From Thermogutta sp. (lineage in GTDB: Bacteria; Planctomycetota; Planctomycetia; Pirellulales; Thermoguttaceae), in the NCBI RefSeq assembly GCF_014359955.1, contig NZ_JACIYL010000246.1, positions 1 to 5,465 on the forward strand: a stretch of 5,465 bases of DNA, read 5' to 3'. A program made the position numbers and the translations under genes. Numbering within the stretch: position 1 is the first letter of the stretch; each line of letters begins with the position of its first letter. Under the pieces are notes generated by a model that saw only the letters and a program-made list of their open reading frames with translations, had not been told where the DNA came from and made no database searches. Shown piece after piece: positions 1-5,465 of this stretch.

Positions 1-891
1 CCGGATTTCAATACCACGCTCGGCAAGCGCCTGAAGAATCCGGGGCAGGAGTGTGCCGGCCACAGCCTTGTGAAAAACGAGCGACTCCGCCGCGTTGCAG
101 ACGCCCATTCGCTGGCACTTGGCATTGACGACGATCCGCTCGGCCATGTCCGGATCGGCACTGGCATCGACATAGACGTGGCAGTTACCGGCGAAGTGCT
201 TCATGACGGGCATTTTGGCCTCTGCGGTCACCCGTCGGATGAGACTTTCTCCGCCACGCGGGATGGTCAGGTCGATGTACTCCGGCAGGTTGAGGAAGTG
301 TCCCACGGCTTCGCGGTCCGGCGTCGCCACGAGCTGGATGGCGTGGGTCGGCAGTCCCACATCCGCCCCGGCTTCCATCATGATGTCCACGATGGCCTGG
401 TTGGAGTGGGCCGCCTCTTTCCCGCCACGCAAAATGACGGCATTCCCACTTTTGACACAAAGTGCCGCCGCGTCTGCCGTCACGTTCGGCCGCGATTCGT
501 AGATAAAGAAAATGACCCCCAAAGGAACCCGCACTTTCTGGACAAGCAGCCCGTTCGGCCGGACCGACGACCAGATCACCTCCCCAATGGGTTCCGGAAG
601 CATGGCAACTTCTTCCAGGGCGCGGGCCATCGCCTCGATGCGGGAAGGCGTCAGCTTGAGACGGTCGATCTGGGCGTCTGTCAGACCAAACGACGGCGCA
701 GCGGCCAGGTCCTTGTGATTGGCGTCCGTCAGAGCGACCATCCGCTCTTTCATCAGTTTGGCGCAGCGATGCAACCACTGTTGCTTGGTCGCACCGCTGA
801 GCCGTGCCAGTTCCACCGACGCCGCCCTGGCACGGCGCGCTACTTCCAGGCAGTATTCTTTAAGATCGAAAATCCCGTTGTCGTTACTCAT
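1..891 (-). CDS. proA: Gamma-glutamyl phosphate reductase (glutamate-5-semialdehyde dehydrogenase), N-terminal 297 residues, cut by the window edge
   Basis: ProA reduces gamma-glutamyl phosphate with NADPH to glutamate-5-semialdehyde, the second step of proline synthesis, in the cytoplasm. I translated the minus strand from the ATG at 891-889 and it stays open to base 1. It begins MSNDNGIFDLKEYC. Family hallmarks appear in the expected order: VPLGVIFFIYESRPNVTADA (about residues 122-141), KSGNAVILRGGKEA (147-160), IPRGGESLIRRV (210-221), KHFAGNCHVYVD (231-242) and NAKCQRMGVCNAAE (256-269). Cys265 in the last motif is the catalytic thiol by family position. ProA proteins are usually about 415-430 residues, so roughly the last 120 residues lie beyond the window. 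The start fits the usual family N-terminus. No strong Shine-Dalgarno is close by; AGGAA lies about 15 bases upstream. No proB is next to it on the visible side. The gene points away from tyrA. The reading frame is intact, with no sign of decay. Confidence 0.96.
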   Translation of the reverse strand, partial: MSNDNGIFDLKEYCLEVARRARAASVELARLSGATKQQWLHRCAKLMKERMVALTDANHKDLAAAPSFGLTDAQIDRLKLTPSRIEAMARALEEVAMLPEPIGEVIWSSVRPNGLLVQKVRVPLGVIFFIYESRPNVTADAAALCVKSGNAVILRGGKEAAHSNQAIVDIMMEAGADVGLPTHAIQLVATPDREAVGHFLNLPEYIDLTIPRGGESLIRRVTAEAKMPVMKHFAGNCHVYVDASADPDMAERIVVNAKCQRMGVCNAAESLVFHKAVAGTLLPRILQALAERGIEIR

Positions 892-942
892 GGTTGCGGG
901 CAATTGTTCCTGTTGTGAGGGCGTTTTCCCTTCCCCACCGGC

Positions 943-974
943 TATCAACCGGTTGCACGGTTGCGTTCTGTCAA
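943..974 (-). promoter_or_regulatory. Weak candidate promoter for proA
   Basis: On the minus strand a perfect -35 consensus TTGACA (974-969) lies about 80 bases upstream of the proA start. The best -10-like hexamer downstream is TTGATA (948-943), which leaves a 20-base spacer, longer than the usual 16-18. The spacer side also contains a 10-base palindrome, CAACCGGTTG (946-955), and two tandem CGGTTGC copies (950-965). The -35 match is seen directly. Promoter function is a guess weakened by the spacing. Confidence 0.2.
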
Positions 975-1126
975 GACATCCCCTTGAGGAAGTATCCCGA
1001 TTTCCGGCCCCGCCGTCAACCGACGTTTGGCCAGGCTCATCCGGAGTTTGCCTGCGACCCGGGAAAGGCGTGTGATGCCTGGCAAGCTCTGAAAAGGGGT
1101 GAGATTCATCTTGGAGGCCCCTCTTC

Positions 1127-1150
1127 CGGAGGGACCTGCCCGTCGGGTCC
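1127..1150 (+). repeat. 24-base hairpin element, copy B1
   Basis: A CGGAG tag (1127-1131) is followed by left arm GGACCTG (1132-1138), loop CCCGT (1139-1143) and right arm CGGGTCC (1144-1150). The arms form 7 pairs, one of them a T-G wobble. Tag and size match five other copies nearby. Confidence 0.85.
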
Positions 1151-1156
1151 ACCGTT

Positions 1157-1180
1157 CGGAGGGACGTGCTTGTCACGTCC
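1157..1180 (+). repeat. 24-base hairpin element, copy B2
   Basis: CGGAG tag (1157-1161), left arm GGACGTG (1162-1168), loop CTTGT (1169-1173), right arm CACGTCC (1174-1180). All seven pairs are Watson-Crick. Confidence 0.85.
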
Positions 1181-1198
1181 GCCGTTCCGCTGGCTAAA

Positions 1199-1231
1199 CG
1201 GTAGGGGCAATTCATGAAATTGCCCCTACCG
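1199..1231. repeat. TAGGGGC palindrome, copy A1
   Basis: Arms CGGTAGGGGCAATT (1199-1212) and AATTGCCCCTACCG (1218-1231) are a perfect 14-base inverted repeat around loop CATGA. An outer inverted repeat, GGCTAAACGG (1192-1201) with CCGTTTGGCC (1237-1246), could extend the structure by up to about 10 pairs, in part competing for bases 1199-1201. No T-tract follows, so I do not call it a terminator. Confidence 0.85.
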
Positions 1232-1262
1232 AAATGCCGTTTGGCCCTGAAGAACGTATTTT

Positions 1263-1288
1263 GTGAGCAATTCGTGAATTGCCCCTAC
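1263..1288. repeat. TAGGGGC palindrome, copy A2, left arm decayed
   Basis: The right half, GAATTGCCCCTAC (1276-1288), matches the other copies, as does the ACG that follows it (also present after copy A3). The left half, GTGAGCAATTC (1263-1273), has lost the TAGGGG block. Only GCAATTC (1267-1273) with GAATTGC (1276-1282) still pairs. Confidence 0.7.
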
Positions 1289-1293
1289 AACGT

Positions 1294-1317
1294 CGGAGGG
1301 ATCCGCTTGTCGGGTCC
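1294..1317 (+). repeat. 24-base hairpin element, copy B3
   Basis: CGGAG tag (1294-1298), left arm GGATCCG (1299-1305), loop CTTGT (1306-1310), right arm CGGGTCC (1311-1317). Seven pairs form, including one T-G wobble. This copy stands alone and sits just after the decayed palindrome at 1267-1282. That order is the reverse of the composite units, where the hairpins precede the palindrome. Confidence 0.8.
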
Positions 1318-1352
1318 GATGAACACCGATTGATGACCCATGCCGCTTCACC

Positions 1353-1376
1353 GGGCACGACAAGCGTGCCCCTCCG
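1353..1376 (-). repeat. 24-base hairpin element, copy B6 (inverted orientation)
   Basis: Read on the minus strand from 1376: CGGAG tag (1376-1372), left arm GGGCACG (1371-1365), loop CTTGT (1364-1360), right arm CGTGCCC (1359-1353). All seven pairs are Watson-Crick. Both arms differ from the plus-strand copies yet still match each other, which is the clearest covariation in the set. It lies head-to-head with the copy at 1386-1409. Confidence 0.82.
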
Positions 1377-1391
1377 AAAAAATTTCGGAGG
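1371..1391. repeat. Inverted repeat at the junction of two head-to-head hairpin elements
   Basis: CCTCCGAAA (1371-1379) and TTTCGGAGG (1383-1391) are perfect inverted arms around AAA. The arms contain the CGGAG tags of the inverted copy (1353-1376) and the forward copy (1386-1409). The pair therefore forms one larger symmetric element of about 57 bases. It has no T-tract after the stem in either direction, so it does not look like an intrinsic terminator. Confidence 0.7.
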
Positions 1392-1409
1392 AATCTGCCC
1401 GTCAGGTCC
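1386..1409 (+). repeat. 24-base hairpin element, copy B4
   Basis: CGGAG tag (1386-1390), left arm GAATCTG (1391-1397), loop CCCGT (1398-1402), right arm CAGGTCC (1403-1409). Six of seven positions pair, one of them a wobble; A1392 faces C1408 as a mismatch. This is the least perfect stem of the six. Confidence 0.8.
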
Positions 1410-1415
1410 ACCTCT

Positions 1416-1439
1416 CGGAGGGACGTGCCTCTCACGTCC
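1416..1439 (+). repeat. 24-base hairpin element, copy B5
   Basis: CGGAG tag (1416-1420), left arm GGACGTG (1421-1427), loop CCTCT (1428-1432), right arm CACGTCC (1433-1439). The stem is perfect and identical to copy B2. The loop departs from the CYYGT pattern shared by the other five. Confidence 0.85.
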
Positions 1440-1460
1440 GCCGCTTGGCTGGTTAGACGA

Positions 1461-1486
1461 TAGGGGCAATTCATGAATTGCCCCTA
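1461..1486. repeat. TAGGGGC palindrome, copy A3, perfect
   Basis: This is a 26-base perfect palindrome with half-site TAGGGGCAATTCA. It ends the second composite unit. As RNA or single-stranded DNA it would fold back fully; as duplex it presents a symmetric site with AATTCATGAATT at its centre. Translated, this motif gives the GAIHELP-type peptide seen in spurious frames on the minus strand. Confidence 0.88.
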
Positions 1487-1632
1487 CAACGCGTTTTGCC
1501 TGGGCTATGTCGTAGGTTTTTGCAAAGGTGGCGATGGCTCGGACCTTTGGCAAGGCGTGGCCTCAATCCTTACCGCCCTGCGAGGGGTTAAATACAAGGC
1601 GAAAGTCAAAGCCCCGGGGCGACTGGTCGTGC

Positions 1633-1647
1633 AGCACGTGCTAAAAT
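1633..1647 (+). promoter_or_regulatory. Possible operator palindrome and -10-like box before tyrA
   Basis: AGCACGTGCT (1633-1642) is a perfect 10-base palindrome. It overlaps a -10-like TAAAAT (1642-1647) that lies 34 bases before the tyrA start. No convincing -35 box lies 16-18 bases upstream (GCGACT at 1619-1624). A second palindrome, GCCCCGGGGC, sits at 1611-1620. The palindromes are directly visible; a role in tyrA-purL expression is a guess. Confidence 0.2.
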
Positions 1648-1666
1648 AGGGCGTTTACGCATTCAT

Positions 1667-1676
1667 GGAGCGGGGA
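1667..1676 (+). promoter_or_regulatory. Ribosome binding site for tyrA
   Basis: The purine-rich stretch GGAGCGGGGA ends five bases before the ATG at 1682. The core could be GGGGA (spacing 5) or GGAG (1667-1670, spacing 11). Upstream ATGs at 1665 and 1677 are out of frame with the TyrA protein, which supports 1682 as the start. Confidence 0.5.
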
Positions 1677-1681
1677 ATGTC

Positions 1682-2527
1682 ATGGCACGCTGGAAAACAG
1701 TTTCGATTGTGGGGGTGGGATTGATTGGGGCCTCCATCGGGCAGGCCCTTTTGCGGCGGCGGCTGGCGGATGACGTCATCGGCATTGCCCGACGTCAAAC
1801 AACGCTCCGTGCCGCCCGGCGTGTGAACGCGGTCACGCACACCACGATTGATCTTGCCCGGGGTGTGGCTGAAGCCGACCTCGTCGTCGTGTGCACGCCG
1901 GTGGCTACCATCCCGGAGTTGGTACGTCGCGCCGCGGAACACTGTCCCGAGGGAACCCTCATTACCGACGCCGGCAGCACCAAAGCCGCTATCGTGGCAG
2001 CTCTCGACAACAATTTGCCGCGAGGTTGCCGTTTTTTGGGGTCCCATCCCCTGGCGGGGAGCGAAAAGACCGGCCCGAGTTATTCCGACGCGGAACTGTT
2101 TGAAGGCCGTGTGACCATCATCACCCCCACGCGCAACACCCGCGCCGAAGACTTCGATGCCCTCGAAGAATTCTGGAGCGGCCTGGGGTCGGTCGTTGTG
2201 CGGATGTCCCCGGAAGAGCACGACGAAGCCATCGGCATGACCAGCCACTTTCCCCATCTGGTGGCATCGCTTTTGGCAGGAATGTTGCCTGAGCAGTGGT
2301 TTCGGTTCACCGGAACGGGCTTTCTCGATACGACACGCATTGCGGCCGGGGACATCGAACTGTGGAAGCAGATCCTTCTTCAAAACCGCCTCAATGTGAT
2401 GAAGAACTGCCAGGCGCTGGCGCAGGAGCTGCTCCGGGCGGCACAGGCTCTGCGAGATGGGAATGAACAGGTTGTTGAGGACATCTTGATGCGAGGGAAA
2501 AAGAATCGCGATGCTTTGGGAGGTTGA
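1682..2527 (+). CDS. tyrA: Prephenate/arogenate dehydrogenase (TyrA family), probably NADP-dependent
   Basis: TyrA oxidatively decarboxylates prephenate (to 4-hydroxyphenylpyruvate) or arogenate (to tyrosine) in tyrosine synthesis, in the cytoplasm. The 281-residue protein has the usual two-part layout. The N-terminal Rossmann fold has GVGLIGAS (residues 11-18) and VVVCTPV (68-74). The catalytic segment [13 protein letters not shown] (119-131) contains His122, and [12 protein letters not shown] (187-198) and [13 protein letters not shown] (218-230) belong to the helical dimer domain; Arg219 sits where the family's substrate-binding arginine is expected. After the second beta strand the sequence is GIARRQTT (34-41), with Arg-Arg instead of the acidic residue typical of NAD-binding enzymes. 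It resembles the NADP-dependent arogenate dehydrogenase of Synechocystis as I recall it. No chorismate mutase or ACT domain is fused. Its 3' end overlaps purL by 17 bases. Choice of substrate cannot be settled from sequence alone. Confidence 0.93.
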   Translation: MARWKTVSIVGVGLIGASIGQALLRRRLADDVIGIARRQTTLRAARRVNAVTHTTIDLARGVAEADLVVVCTPVATIPELVRRAAEHCPEGTLITDAGSTKAAIVAALDNNLPRGCRFLGSHPLAGSEKTGPSYSDAELFEGRVTIITPTRNTRAEDFDALEEFWSGLGSVVVRMSPEEHDEAIGMTSHFPHLVASLLAGMLPEQWFRFTGTGFLDTTRIAAGDIELWKQILLQNRLNVMKNCQALAQELLRAAQALRDGNEQVVEDILMRGKKNRDALGG

Positions 2528-5417
2528 TATCTATCCAGCCCCCGGTCAACCGGATGTCGTGGCGGAACAGGTTCGCCACGATGGACTGGACCTGGGGATT
2601 CACGGTGCCTGGCAGGCGGCGGCCGGTCGTGGGTACCTTGTCGAAGGTGATTTCACCCTCGCCCAAATGCAGCGGCTGGCCGAGGAACTGTTCGCCGACC
2701 CGGTGGTGGAGCGATTCGTGATCGGGCAAGCTGGGGATTCTGTTTTGCTGGAACCACCCAGCCCGGACATGCAGCCTGTCTATGTGCTTCCCAAGCCCGG
2801 TGTCATGGATCCCGTGGCGATGAGTGCGGCGGCCGCCATTGAAGACTTCGGCTGGCGTGCCCGGGCGGTGCGCACTTTCCGGAAATACTGGTTCCGGGGA
2901 TTGTCGCAAAATGATCTGCGACGCATCTGTCAGAAAATCCTCGCCAACGACGCGATCGAGCAGGTTATCTTCGGCCCGCTGCCATTCCGTACTCTGGAAC
3001 AGGGCCGACCGTACGAATTCCACCTGATCACCGTTCCCCTTCGCGAGATGGATGACCAGGCCCTGCTCCGACTGAGTCGCGAGGGCCAGCTTTTTCTTTC
3101 CCTGGCTGAAATGCGGACCATTCGGGACTTTTACTGCTCTCTCGGACGGGACCCGACGGATGTGGAGCTGGAAACCCTGGCCCAAACCTGGAGCGAGCAC
3201 TGCAGCCACAAGACGCTCACCGGGCGGATTGCTTATCGGGACGAACAGCGGCAGATTCAATTCCAGAACATGCTCAAAGAGACCATTTTTGCTGCTACCC
3301 ACGAAATCCGTCGGCGGCTGGGTGAGCGCGACTGGTGCGTGAGCGTCTTCGAAGACAACGCGGGCATCGTGCAGTTTGATGACGATTACCATGTTGTCTT
3401 CAAGGTGGAAACGCATAATCATCCCTCGGCTCTGGAACCTTATGGTGGCGCCAACACCGGGATCGGTGGCGTCATTCGCGATCCCATGGGAACGGGGCTG
3501 GGAGCCAAACCGATCTGCAATACCGACGTCTTCTGTTTCGCCCCGCCCGACATTTCCCACGATGAACTTCCCCCCGGGGTGCTTCACCCACGTCGGGTGA
3601 TGAAAGGTGTCGTGGCGGGCGTCCGCGATTATGGAAACCGGATGGGGATCCCCACCGTCAACGGGGCGGTCTATTTCGACCGACGCTATTTGGGCAATCC
3701 GCTCGTTTATTGCGGTAATGTGGGACTCCTTCCCCGTGACAAGGCTCACAAGGCGGCCCAGCCAGGCGATTTGATTGTGCTTGTCGGCGGCCGGACAGGG
3801 CGGGACGGTATCCACGGTGCCACGTTCAGCTCCGCCGAATTGACCACCGAAAGTGAGACTCTCTCCGGCGGCGCCGTCCAAATCGGGAATGCGATTACGG
3901 AAAAAATGCTCCTCGACGTCCTGCTTGTGGCCCGCGATCGCGGTCTCTACCACGCCGTGACGGACTGTGGTGCCGGGGGGCTTTCTTCAGCGGTGGGAGA
4001 AATGGGACGTGCCATCGGAGCGGAGGTGGACCTGGACCGCGTGCCCCTCAAGTACGAAGGGCTTTCCTACGCGGAAATCTGGATTTCTGAAGCTCAGGAG
4101 CGCATGGTCCTGGCTGTCCCGGAGGAGAAATGGCGGGAACTCCACGAGCTTTTCGCGTCCGAGGGTGTCGAAGCCACGGCCATCGGGCGTTTCGTTCCCA
4201 CCGGACGCCTGGTCCTCCGTTATCAGGGCCATCAGGTCGCCGACTTAAGCATGGAATTCCTTCACAAGGGACGGCCGGCCGTGGTCCGCGAGGCCGTCTA
4301 TGAACCGGCCCCGACTGCCCCCATGGTGCTGCCGCCGGAAAACGAGGTCAATTGGACGGCCGATCTGGCGGCGATCCTCGGCTCTCTCAACGTGTGCAGC
4401 AAAGAGTGGATCATCCGTCAGTACGATCACGAAGTCCAGGGGGGCAGCGCTGTCAAGCCGCTGGTGGGACGCTGGAACGACGGACCGTCCGACGCTGCTG
4501 TCCTTCGGCCTGTTCTCAGTTCTTATCGTGGCCTGGTGATCGCCTGCGGAATGAATCCCAAATATGGCGACTACGATACTTACTGGATGGCAGCCGCCGC
4601 CATCGACGAAGCGGTGCGGAACTGCGTGGCCGTCGGCGCCGATCCCAGTCGCATTGCCATCCTCGATAATTTCTGCTGGGGAAACACCGATCGGCCGGAG
4701 GTGCTGGGCTCACTGGTTCGGGCAGCGCTGGCCTGCCACGATGTGGCAGTGGCACTGGGAACGCCCTTCATCAGCGGGAAGGACAGCCTCAACAACGAGT
4801 TCCGTCTCAGTGAAACCGAAACGATCACGATTCCACCGTCGCTCCTGATCAGCGCGCTCGGTCAGGTGGACGACGTGCGCCGCTGTGTCACCATGGATCT
4901 CAAACAGCCCGGCAACGCCATCTACATTGTGGGAATGACGGTTGATGAACTGGGGGGTTCGCACTGGGCGGAGATTCACGGACTGTCCGGCGGCACCGTC
5001 CCGCGGTGGAACGGAGAACAAGCACGACGGATATTTGACGCTATGCATCGGGCAATCATGTCGGGCTGCGTTCGGGCATGCCACGATCTGAGTGAAGGCG
5101 GCCTCGCTGTCGCCATCGCCGAGATGGCCTTCGCCGGCGAATTCGGGGCGGAAATCGACCTGGACGCTGTTCCCTGCGCAAGTTCCGACCTCGGACCCGT
5201 TGTTCGGTTGTTCAGCGAATCGAATTCGCGGTTCCTTTGCGAGGTTTCTGTGGAGCGGGCCTCCGCATTTGAAGGCTTATTTGCGGGCCTGCCCGTAGCA
5301 CGACTGGGTATGGTGGTGGAAAAACCCCACCTGGTTGTAAGGTGGAAAGGCAAGACGTTGATCGATGCGGCCATTGAAAACCTGAAACGCGCCTGGAAAC
5401 AACCGCTGGCCTGGTGA
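2511..5417 (+). CDS. purL: Phosphoribosylformylglycinamidine synthase, synthetase subunit with PurS-like N-terminus and no glutaminase domain
   Basis: PurL converts FGAR, ATP and ammonia (from glutamine via PurQ) to FGAM, the fourth step of purine synthesis. The protein has 968 residues. Residues 1-75 and 88-160 are two PurS-like halves (PAPGQPD...VERFVIG and PKPGVMD...IEQVIFG). A linker leads to the active-site segment [10 protein letters not shown] (225-234, His230). Two AIR-synthase-like halves follow: [16 protein letters not shown] (298-313), [16 protein letters not shown] (426-441) and [16 protein letters not shown] (484-499) in the first; [18 protein letters not shown] (708-725), [15 protein letters not shown] (750-764) and [17 protein letters not shown] (857-873) in the second. 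It ends at AWKQPLAW, with no C-terminal glutaminase. It is therefore longer than Bacillus-type PurL (about 740) and shorter than E. coli-type PurL (about 1295). The ATG at 2511 lies inside tyrA; GAGGG (2493-2497) is a loosely spaced ribosome site. The start is supported because it gives the full first PurS-like half. No frameshift or missing motif is seen. Confidence 0.96.
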   Translation: MLWEVDIYPAPGQPDVVAEQVRHDGLDLGIHGAWQAAAGRGYLVEGDFTLAQMQRLAEELFADPVVERFVIGQAGDSVLLEPPSPDMQPVYVLPKPGVMDPVAMSAAAAIEDFGWRARAVRTFRKYWFRGLSQNDLRRICQKILANDAIEQVIFGPLPFRTLEQGRPYEFHLITVPLREMDDQALLRLSREGQLFLSLAEMRTIRDFYCSLGRDPTDVELETLAQTWSEHCSHKTLTGRIAYRDEQRQIQFQNMLKETIFAATHEIRRRLGERDWCVSVFEDNAGIVQFDDDYHVVFKVETHNHPSALEPYGGANTGIGGVIRDPMGTGLGAKPICNTDVFCFAPPDISHDELPPGVLHPRRVMKGVVAGVRDYGNRMGIPTVNGAVYFDRRYLGNPLVYCGNVGLLPRDKAHKAAQPGDLIVLVGGRTGRDGIHGATFSSAELTTESETLSGGAVQIGNAITEKMLLDVLLVARDRGLYHAVTDCGAGGLSSAVGEMGRAIGAEVDLDRVPLKYEGLSYAEIWISEAQERMVLAVPEEKWRELHELFASEGVEATAIGRFVPTGRLVLRYQGHQVADLSMEFLHKGRPAVVREAVYEPAPTAPMVLPPENEVNWTADLAAILGSLNVCSKEWIIRQYDHEVQGGSAVKPLVGRWNDGPSDAAVLRPVLSSYRGLVIACGMNPKYGDYDTYWMAAAAIDEAVRNCVAVGADPSRIAILDNFCWGNTDRPEVLGSLVRAALACHDVAVALGTPFISGKDSLNNEFRLSETETITIPPSLLISALGQVDDVRRCVTMDLKQPGNAIYIVGMTVDELGGSHWAEIHGLSGGTVPRWNGEQARRIFDAMHRAIMSGCVRACHDLSEGGLAVAIAEMAFAGEFGAEIDLDAVPCASSDLGPVVRLFSESNSRFLCEVSVERASAFEGLFAGLPVARLGMVVEKPHLVVRWKGKTLIDAAIENLKRAWKQPLAW

Positions 5418-5465
5418 CCTTCGCATGCTGGGGCCTGGAAGAGAGCGCGGACCAAACCACCCCCT
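5418..5465. other. Short tail after purL, nothing identified
   Basis: These 48 bases contain no terminator-like hairpin with a T-tract. One short open frame from the ATG at 5425 runs off the end, reading MLGPGRERGPNHP. It does not resemble the start of PurQ or any family I know, so no gene is called. Confidence 0.5.

Larger units (their letters stand above)
1127..1231 (+). repeat. Composite repeat unit, copy 1 (two 24-base hairpins, linker, palindrome)
   Basis: The order is: 24-base hairpin element (1127-1150), 6-base spacer ACCGTT, second 24-base hairpin (1157-1180), 21-base linker including GCTGGCTAAACGG (1181-1201), then the TAGGGGC palindrome (arms 1199-1231). The unit recurs at 1386-1487. 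The distance from the first CGGAG to TAGGGGC is 75 bases in both copies, with no insertions or deletions. By eye 62 of these 75 positions match (about 83%). This shows duplication of a composite block, not chance likeness of short motifs. Confidence 0.85.
1386..1487 (+). repeat. Composite repeat unit, copy 2
   Basis: This has the same architecture as copy 1: hairpin element (1386-1409), spacer ACCTCT, hairpin element (1416-1439), linker with GCTGGTTAGACGA (1440-1460), then a perfect palindrome (1461-1486). Most differences from copy 1 fall in the hairpin loops, the spacer and the linker. One change inside a stem (G to A at 1404) turns a T-G wobble into a T-A pair. An inverted 24-base element at 1353-1376 precedes this copy and makes a head-to-head pair that copy 1 lacks. 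Confidence 0.85.
892..1681. other. Divergent intergenic region between proA and tyrA, without a credible gene
   Basis: About 790 bases separate the start codons of proA (minus) and tyrA (plus). I see no tRNA, rRNA or known riboswitch here. The open frames that cross it (for example 894-1217 and 1279-1476 on plus, 1212-1553 on minus) have no family resemblance. Their predicted peptides simply translate the repeats, giving matching stretches such as GGTCPSGPPFGGTCLSRPPF and GGICPSGPPLGGTCLSRPPL, so I reject them. Positions 892-1126 hold only short palindromes. Positions 1127-1487 hold the hairpin repeat cluster described in other entries. Positions 1488-1681 form the tyrA leader. Any promoters for both directions must lie in this interval. 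Confidence 0.85.

Noticed and set aside
70..918. 282-residue open frame on plus
   Set aside because: It runs antisense across proA, whose minus-strand protein has clear family motifs. This frame shows no recognisable family and is a by-product of GC-rich coding sequence.
892..1126. tRNA, riboswitch or small gene in the proA leader
   Set aside because: No cloverleaf pattern, T-loop motif or known riboswitch core could be found by eye. Only short palindromes and a possible -35 box are present.
1371..1391. Intrinsic terminator at CCTCCGAAA/TTTCGGAGG
   Set aside because: There is no T-tract after the stem on either strand, and both flanking genes read away from this point, so no upstream transcript needs to end here.
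1127..1487. CRISPR array
   Set aside because: The repeats are short hairpins with irregular spacing (6 to about 110 bases) and mixed orientation, and the spacers are themselves repeated. No cas gene is present.
1212..1553. 113-residue minus-strand frame containing GAIHELP-like peptides, plus similar plus-strand frames at 894-1217 and 1279-1476
   Set aside because: The peptides are translations of the DNA repeats. The changes between copies keep base pairing and not protein sequence, and no start-site signal or family match is visible.
2391..3953. 520-residue open frame on minus
   Set aside because: It is long but antisense to the end of tyrA and to a highly conserved part of purL. Its peptide shows no family motifs. 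Long antisense open frames are common opposite GC-rich genes.
5425..5465. Start of a purQ gene after purL
   Set aside because: The only open frame begins MLGPGRERGPNHP, which does not resemble the PurQ N-terminus, and too little sequence remains to judge.

Overview
The window carries three protein genes of core metabolism around one long, repeat-filled intergenic gap. Composition is GC-rich and the coding style is bacterial. Two features suggest a planctomycete-like (Pirellulales-type) bacterium. One is the roughly 970-residue PurL with a PurS-like N-terminus and no glutaminase domain. The other is the gap full of hairpin repeats. The taxonomic guess is an inference from sequence feel and is not proven here.

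Layout. Positions 1-891 on the minus strand encode the first 297 residues of gamma-glutamyl phosphate reductase (ProA, proline synthesis); the C-terminal part lies outside the window. Positions 892-1681 (about 790 bases) form a divergent intergenic region with no credible gene. Its centre (about 1127-1487) is a cluster of two kinds of hairpin-forming repeat: six copies of a 24-base element (a CGGAG tag followed by a 7-5-7 stem-loop) and three copies of a palindrome built on TAGGGGCAATTCA. Two of these blocks are the same composite unit of roughly 100 bases, repeated directly. Positions 1682-2527 on the plus strand encode a prephenate/arogenate dehydrogenase (TyrA, tyrosine synthesis). Positions 2511-5417, overlapping tyrA by 17 bases, encode the synthetase subunit of phosphoribosylformylglycinamidine synthase (PurL, purine synthesis). 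The last 48 bases hold nothing identifiable.

How the parts relate. tyrA and purL overlap and are very probably cotranscribed, although they serve different pathways. proA is transcribed away from them, so any promoters for both directions must lie in the repeat-bearing gap. PurL here has two PurS-like halves at its N-terminus but no glutaminase domain, so it should need a separate PurQ and possibly no separate PurS.

The most interesting non-coding signal is the 24-base hairpin family. Its stem sequence varies between copies while the two arms stay complementary, and its tag and loop stay nearly constant. This resembles REP/REPIN elements mobilised by Y1 (RAYT-type) transposases, but no such transposase is in the window. 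No previously undescribed protein system was found.
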